From the NCBI GenBank assembly GCA_030615145.1, contig JAUWZT010000141.1, positions 1-9,620 of the forward strand: a DNA stretch of 9,620 nucleotides, written 5' to 3'. This document shows, piece by piece, positions 5,631-9,620 of the stretch. The stretch's first letter is position 1. Each line of letters starts with the position of its first letter. The position numbers were made by a program, and so were the translations under genes. The notes under the pieces are model-generated. The model saw only the letters and a list, made by a program, of their open reading frames with translations. It was not told the DNA's origin and made no database searches. The stretch is from Promethearchaeota archaeon (GTDB lineage: Archaea > Asgardarchaeota > Lokiarchaeia > Sigyniarchaeales > SOKP01).

Positions 5631-5661
5631 TATTACTATGAAAAACCCATCTATTACTATG
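5631..5661 (+). repeat. Tandem start context: 10-bp direct repeat 21 bp apart
   Basis: TATTACTATG occurs at 5631-5640 and again at 5652-5661, each copy ending in an ATG in the frame of the 548-aa gene. The spacing is exactly seven codons, so both ATGs (codons 1 and 8) can start the same protein. A small duplication, or two competing starts, would explain it. Confidence 0.5.
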
Positions 5662-7284
5662 TTAAATAAAAATGAGAAATTGCTACCTCTCATAAAAGAA
5701 ACAAAAACTAATGAAAATACAATCATTCGTTATCCCGTAAACTGGGTTAGGAAAATACCCCAATTTAAGAAGGAAAAAATAAAAGCAAATTTTTTTGAAA
5801 ATTTAGGCATTATTCTATTGAATAATCAAAATAAAATTATTGATAAATTTCTTAATTCTTTAAATTCTCTTGAATATGCTAAGAAACTTGAAGTAGAGGA
5901 TATTAAATTACTATTTGAATACTTAGAAAAAAATCCAAAATTTAGTTTAGGGGACATGCTTGCAAATTTAATTTTAATTTCTGAAAGAGGAGAAAAACTA
6001 AATCAACTTAAAGAAACCTCCTTAAATACACATAAAGAAGCATTATTCCAAAGACTCCAAAATATTAGAGGGCTACCACACATGGATCATCGTATTTTGG
6101 ATATTATCCATAATCGAATTATATTTGAACCATATGATATCCAAAGTGATGAGATTGAAATGATTTTAGATAAATTAGATTTTAAATGGAAAATTACTGC
6201 AAGATCGCCTTATTATCCATTAAAATCTATTTTAATTGAAGGAACCCCTCAAAATGAAGATAATAACATTTTTGCTCGTTCAGAAAAAGAAGAAAAACGA
6301 ATCGAATCAATGGTTCCTGTAAAGTTATCTCTATTGGAAAAAATTGCTTTTAAAGAAATGATTGTTGATAGAGTTGAAATAGAAAAAGAGAAATTTAAAG
6401 AGTTTCAGGATCTAGTTGAAAAATATTGTGAGAAGAATAGCTATAATCTTGAATGGAATAGAATTCAACCAATAATAACTGATCAAAAAGGGAGACGAAT
6501 TCTTCATTTTAGGGATGGTTTTGATAAAAAAATTGGTGAAAAATATATGTGGCGATATTTATATGGTGAAATGGAGGGATTTATAGTTGAACGATATATT
6601 GATGGATGGATACTTAGCTCCACAGTGATAAGTGTGAATGAAGAAATTAAACCTGATTGGATTTGTATTACCCCAATTATTGACGTTCAAAGTGTGTTGA
6701 AAAATTTTAACGATACTATAGAATATTTACATAATATTCCCAAGAAAGAACTTTATTGGGAATTTACACCACCACCAATGTTTGATGATAGAATAGAAAA
6801 AGAGTTGGGTAATGTGAGAATATTTTGTCTTTTATGTGAAACTGATTTAACAGCCAAAATATATAAAAATCCTACGATTATTTCCGAATATGTATGCGAA
6901 TGTGGAGCAGTAATTGGTATAGAGCTTAAATTTGGTACATATAGAGAGACTTACTTTTTTGAAAATGAATTTAAAATGAAAGAATTCTTTCAAAAAAGTG
7001 ATAAAAATACATTATCTCAAAAAATCCTAAGGAAAATCGAAAATTTAGAATTAAAGGAATTAAAAGACCAAAATCTAGTTATAAATGGAAATTTTGAAAT
7101 CGAACTAAGAAAAATAATATTTGATACAGACACATTTACAATTTTAAGGTTTCATGATGATTTTATAAACAATTTATTGGGAAATTTTAAAGATATCTCA
7201 GATAAAAATTTATTTAATCTTTTAAAGAAAGAACTCTTCTTAGAAATAGTATTAGAAGAAATGGAAGCAATCTTTGAGGTTTGA
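5638..7284 (+). CDS. 548-aa orphan protein with internal zinc knuckle
   Basis: I do not recognise this family. The N-terminal part (1-140) is Lys/Asn-rich and helical; 150-260 is mixed, with a Glu/Lys helix at about 215-260; 270-370 has alternating strands with many aromatics (W-R-Y-L-Y-G, Y-I-D-G-W-I-L). C397-x-x-C400 and C420-x-C422 form a zinc ribbon inside the chain, with E-Y-V-C-E-C-G-A typical of the second knuckle. The C-terminal 100 residues are helical and acidic. There is no signal peptide, membrane helix, Walker or known catalytic motif. The start is ATG at 5638, with a second in-frame ATG at codon 8 in the same sequence context. The gene is large, intact and the most A/T-ending in codon use here, unlike its neighbours on both sides, which suggests transfer as a unit. 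It abuts the cut end of a helicase gene. Confidence 0.6.
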   Translation: MKNPSITMLNKNEKLLPLIKETKTNENTIIRYPVNWVRKIPQFKKEKIKANFFENLGIILLNNQNKIIDKFLNSLNSLEYAKKLEVEDIKLLFEYLEKNPKFSLGDMLANLILISERGEKLNQLKETSLNTHKEALFQRLQNIRGLPHMDHRILDIIHNRIIFEPYDIQSDEIEMILDKLDFKWKITARSPYYPLKSILIEGTPQNEDNNIFARSEKEEKRIESMVPVKLSLLEKIAFKEMIVDRVEIEKEKFKEFQDLVEKYCEKNSYNLEWNRIQPIITDQKGRRILHFRDGFDKKIGEKYMWRYLYGEMEGFIVERYIDGWILSSTVISVNEEIKPDWICITPIIDVQSVLKNFNDTIEYLHNIPKKELYWEFTPPPMFDDRIEKELGNVRIFCLLCETDLTAKIYKNPTIISEYVCECGAVIGIELKFGTYRETYFFENEFKMKEFFQKSDKNTLSQKILRKIENLELKELKDQNLVINGNFEIELRKIIFDTDTFTILRFHDDFINNLLGNFKDISDKNLFNLLKKELFLEIVLEEMEAIFEV

Positions 7285-7539
7285 TCTTGGAATTAATGGA
7301 TAATAATTTGATTAAAACAGTGCCAGCTTAAGGATTTTAAGGATTGAATATGAGAATTATGACAACTTTATGATAAAATTTTATTTCTTTTTAAAATCTT
7401 TCGTGTTTTTTTTTGCTTTTTCAGTTCTTTAACTTTTTGCCAAACCATGTTGCCAATCTTTTCTAACCTCTTTTATGCTGCTTTCGGTAAATTAAAGAAG
7501 TTTTTTCTTAATCTATAATAAACATGATAGAAATATATG

Positions 7540-7605
7540 TTTTTCCCCATTTATCTTATAATTAGTGTCTCCCGCTGTGTACTTTCCTAATTATTCGGGG
7601 AAAAA
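7540..7605. repeat. Nested inverted repeat (two perfect arm pairs)
   Basis: Outer arms TTTTTCCCC (7540-7548) and GGGGAAAAA (7597-7605) are a perfect 9-bp pair. Inside them ATAATTAG (7558-7565) and CTAATTAT (7587-7594) are a perfect 8-bp pair. They would form a 17-bp two-part stem with an uneven internal loop (9 and 2 bases) and a 21-base terminal loop rich in C and T. It ends four bases before the TATA-like box of the 485-aa gene. It may be an RNA hairpin, a compound operator or a small non-autonomous element; no coding frame crosses it. Confidence 0.5.
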
Positions 7606-7608
7606 TTA

Positions 7609-7616
7609 TTTATATA
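7609..7616 (+). promoter_or_regulatory. TATA-like box for the 485-aa gene
   Basis: TTTATATA at 7609-7616 predicts a transcription start near 7638 and a leader of about 40 bases before the ATG at 7678. The nested inverted repeat ends four bases upstream, so a protein bound there could block or help promoter binding. Confidence 0.35.
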
Positions 7617-7677
7617 TTAATTATGATATTAGGTTCATTAAATAAAATAAAAAATAATCAAAAGAATTTATTTAATT

Positions 7678-9135
7678 ATGTGGTATTCCGAAGAAGATTA
7701 CTGTTCTTATTTCGATCACATTAGAGAGCATCCCAAGAAAAAAAATCTCCGTGTTTTTCGATTTGAACTATATAATTTACTTTTATTCGATAATATTATA
7801 AATCAATATCTCTGGTACAATTCAATTTCTAAAATTACTTACAAGATTAGAGAAAATGAAATTATAGCAAATATGATAATATCAGAAGTACCAAAAATTA
7901 CTCATATTGACATTATTCCTCGTGCCACTTGGAATATTTTTGATTTAAAAGACACCATTAAGGTTTTATCAGAATACGAAGGATATGCAGTATACGACGA
8001 AGCGCTAGGAGCATTTGGTAGTATTAATTATCACGTGTTAAAAGCGATATTTTTGAAAGTTAACGACAGGCAAACTTTAACAGAACTAGAAAGTTTAATT
8101 TTTGACATAGGCGCTTTTATAATGGGTGGACCTGCTCCAGACCATGTATCGTTTAATCCTGATAGCAATGACTTAAAATATCCTCTCAACGATAACGACA
8201 ATCCTTCAACTGAATTATTAAAGACTCTCTATAATATAGTTTATGAAAACATTGACAAAATATCAAAACATCACCCGATTAATTACGAAGAAAACGGAGA
8301 AATCTCTCCAGAGAGTTTAGCGAGCTTATTTGGATTGAGCGATAAAGTAATCGAGAATTATATACTAAGATTCGAAGCCACAAAGAATAATCCAGCTACT
8401 TTCAAAGTTCAAGATAACATTTATCTTAAATTAAAAGTGACTTTAGACAAGGCACTTAGCTCTCCAGAATTAAACGATGTTCAAACACTAGTAGAAAACG
8501 CGCTTGATAAATTTTCGATAAAAAAATGGGGTAAATTTCCATTTACGCTTGAATTACGAGAGATTTTTTCCAAATACGCCTCTCCCATTAGTGGACAATC
8601 TGGTGATGTTTTTTCCGAACCCAAACTTTCAGAAGCCTTACATAGAGGTCACAACTATATCCAAAAACTAAAACAACCAGGAACCACTCAAAAAGAGAAT
8701 ATGGATAAATACTTCAGAGTAATTACGCTAATTGACTTGATCAATGATAAAAAAGTAAGGCCATATGGAAAAGATAGCAAAGAGAAATTAGAGAGTATCG
8801 AGAAAATTAAGGATGAATGTATTGATCTATTATTCCGCAAGATGGTTGATAAAAAGATGATACATTCGGAAGATATGCGCTCTTTATTTGATACTGTCAC
8901 TATAACCCTTACTACACTGACGATTGCAACAAAACCGCGAGTAGCTAGCAACAGACAAGCAGTATATACATTTACGGACCTCACGAGAATAACTAGCAAG
9001 AAAGATCCTGATAAAACATACGCGAAAACTAAAAAAGAACTTTGCTTTACGAGAAATTTAGGTTTGGTTTTTTATAGAAAAAATGAGGGTGTGGCTACGA
9101 GCGTTTGTCCCAAAGATGAGGAAAGCGTTAATTAA
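7678..9135 (+). CDS. 485-aa orphan protein with a probable winged-helix segment
   Basis: I do not recognise the family. Residues 1-205 are mixed alpha/beta with many aromatics and a G-G-P-A-P-D loop near 155. Residues 207-255 read as a winged helix (I-S-P-E-S-L-A-S-L-F-G-L-S, then a long helix and a strand with I-Y-L-K-L). Residues 260-430 are helical and charged; 430-470 are Thr-rich and end in a Lys-rich part. There is no membrane helix, signal peptide or Walker motif. The start is ATG at 7678 behind a TATA-like box. The last 17 codons (from 9083) overlap, in another frame, DNA that clearly encodes a Rad50 lobe, so the natural C-terminus was probably replaced at a junction near 9062-9083. 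It may be a complete orphan with a short spurious tail, or a truncated gene. Codon use is moderately AT-rich. Confidence 0.55.
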   Translation: MWYSEEDYCSYFDHIREHPKKKNLRVFRFELYNLLLFDNIINQYLWYNSISKITYKIRENEIIANMIISEVPKITHIDIIPRATWNIFDLKDTIKVLSEYEGYAVYDEALGAFGSINYHVLKAIFLKVNDRQTLTELESLIFDIGAFIMGGPAPDHVSFNPDSNDLKYPLNDNDNPSTELLKTLYNIVYENIDKISKHHPINYEENGEISPESLASLFGLSDKVIENYILRFEATKNNPATFKVQDNIYLKLKVTLDKALSSPELNDVQTLVENALDKFSIKKWGKFPFTLELREIFSKYASPISGQSGDVFSEPKLSEALHRGHNYIQKLKQPGTTQKENMDKYFRVITLIDLINDKKVRPYGKDSKEKLESIEKIKDECIDLLFRKMVDKKMIHSEDMRSLFDTVTITLTTLTIATKPRVASNRQAVYTFTDLTRITSKKDPDKTYAKTKKELCFTRNLGLVFYRKNEGVATSVCPKDEESVN

Positions 9136-9553
9136 TCAAATTAACGTGATAACTTCTGAGATTTACAGAAGTCTACGAGAAGAAGAAGACGCAGTGTTAG
9201 CATGGCAAGAAGATTATAATATTAATGTCTCGACTTCTAAAAGTAGTAAAGATTTCTTTCGCCTTTCTGGCGGAGAAAAAATGTCTGCAGCACTAGCAGT
9301 ACGGTTAGCGATTCTTAGGGTGTTAACTGACGCCAATTTTGCGTTCTTTGACGAGCCCACTACTAACTTGGACGAATCAACCCGTAGAAATTTGAGTAAA
9401 TATATTTATAACATAAAAGGGTTCGAACAACTATTTGTTATTTCCCACGATGATTCGTTTAAGCGCCACAGTGAGTACATAGTAAAATTTTCCAAAGATG
9501 AGAACGAGATCACCCATATCGATTATCTTACTAAGAAAAATTATCAAAATTAG
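9083..9553 (+). pseudogene. rad50: Rad50 C-terminal ATPase lobe, N-terminal half missing
   Basis: This encodes the C-terminal head segment of Rad50, the ABC-type ATPase that works with Mre11 in double-strand break repair. Visible are the ABC signature L61-S-G-G-E65, Walker B F86-A-F-F-D-E91, the D-loop N95-L-D97 and the switch His in V-I-S-H122-D. The family fold needs an N-terminal Walker A lobe and a long coiled coil with a zinc hook, about 850 residues in all; here only 156 remain. Homology reaches back to about residue 8 (F-V-P-K-M-R-K-A-L); the frame is open only from 9062, after a TAG at 9059-9061. The ATG at 9083 lies inside the 485-aa gene in a different frame (+1), with 53 bases shared. 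No promoter of its own is visible. It could dimerise in place of full Rad50 if made, but a broken remnant is likelier. Confidence 0.75.
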
Positions 9554-9620
9554 AAAACCTTTTTCGTAGAGAAATATAGAAATACTAAGAGATAAATACG
9601 AACCAAATAATTAATAATTG

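Larger units (their letters stand above)
7285..7677 (+). other. Gene-free stretch with T-tracts, nested hairpin and promoter
   Basis: No convincing gene is present. Bases 7378-7437 are T-rich, with a T9 run at 7406-7414, and suit a transcription end for the 548-aa gene. A Lys-rich 26-codon frame lies on the minus strand (7368-7448), with stops close upstream and no support. A nested inverted repeat (7540-7605) and a TATA-like box (7609-7616) fill the last 140 bases before the 485-aa gene. Confidence 0.5.

Noticed and set aside
7368..7448. 26-codon Lys-rich frame on the minus strand, with sensible-looking codons just upstream
   Set aside because: Stops interrupt every frame nearby, there is no start signal, and Lys-rich peptides arise easily from A-rich DNA.
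8688..8999. 103-codon minus-strand frame with a hydrophobic start
   Set aside because: Antisense of the 485-aa gene; the hydrophobic look is the complement of Thr- and Asp-rich codons.
9068..9090. Programmed frameshift joining the 485-aa gene to the Rad50 lobe (T6 and A6 runs present)
   Set aside because: A +1 shift would be needed, no classic slippery site fits, and the upstream protein has no Walker A lobe or coiled coil that would make a Rad50.
1..9620. tRNA, rRNA, CRISPR array or transposase
   Set aside because: No tRNA T-arm in a fitting context, no regularly spaced repeats, and no transposase or integrase motif was seen on either strand.

Overview
The window is AT-rich DNA that is best read as archaeal, plausibly from an Asgard-type lineage (inference). 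The signs are TATA-like boxes ahead of several genes, weak or absent Shine-Dalgarno sites, T-tract ends without GC-rich hairpins, a Rad50-type ATPase lobe, a SWIM zinc finger joined to an archaeal Ski2-like helicase C-terminus, and a surface-protein tail made of an Asp/Asn/Pro stalk, one membrane helix and a basic end. No rRNA, tRNA, CRISPR array, transposase or integrase was recognised.

Layout. Bases 1-650 hold a 78-aa orphan protein and a non-coding stretch with three small inverted repeats and a doubtful 29-codon frame. Bases 651-1277 encode a stand-alone PD-(D/E)XK nuclease-like protein. Bases 1342-2797 are gene debris: on the minus strand the first third of a SAM methyltransferase, preceded by a TPR protein whose reading frame runs past its only start; back to back with it, on the plus strand, the membrane-anchoring tail of a surface protein. 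Bases 2959-3180 (minus) encode a small four-Cys zinc protein. Bases 3344-4069 encode a zinc phospholipase C/S1-P1-like protein with the expected metal ligands. Bases 4216-4791 encode a winged-helix protein that converges, with an 18-bp overlap, on the C-terminal portion of a SWIM/Ski2-type helicase (4774-5565, minus). Bases 5638-7284 encode a 548-aa orphan with an internal zinc knuckle. Bases 7285-7677 are gene-free and carry a nested inverted repeat and a TATA box. Bases 7678-9135 encode a 485-aa orphan with a probable winged helix, overlapped in another frame by the C-terminal ATPase lobe of Rad50 (9083-9553) without its Walker A half.

Two base-composition classes alternate. The very AT-rich genes (176-412, 651-1277, 2959-3180, 5638-7284) look intact and are mostly orphans. 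The genes richer in CG-containing codons (1366-2797, 4774-5565, 9083-9553) include nearly all the broken pieces of housekeeping-type genes; 3344-4069 and 4216-4791 share that richer style but look whole. The simplest reading is a rearrangement-prone accessory island where AT-rich cargo has been inserted among, or has replaced parts of, resident genes. There is no multigene operon and no recognisable complete defence system. The nuclease, the 548-aa zinc protein and the 485-aa protein next to the Rad50 lobe are the best candidates for something undescribed.
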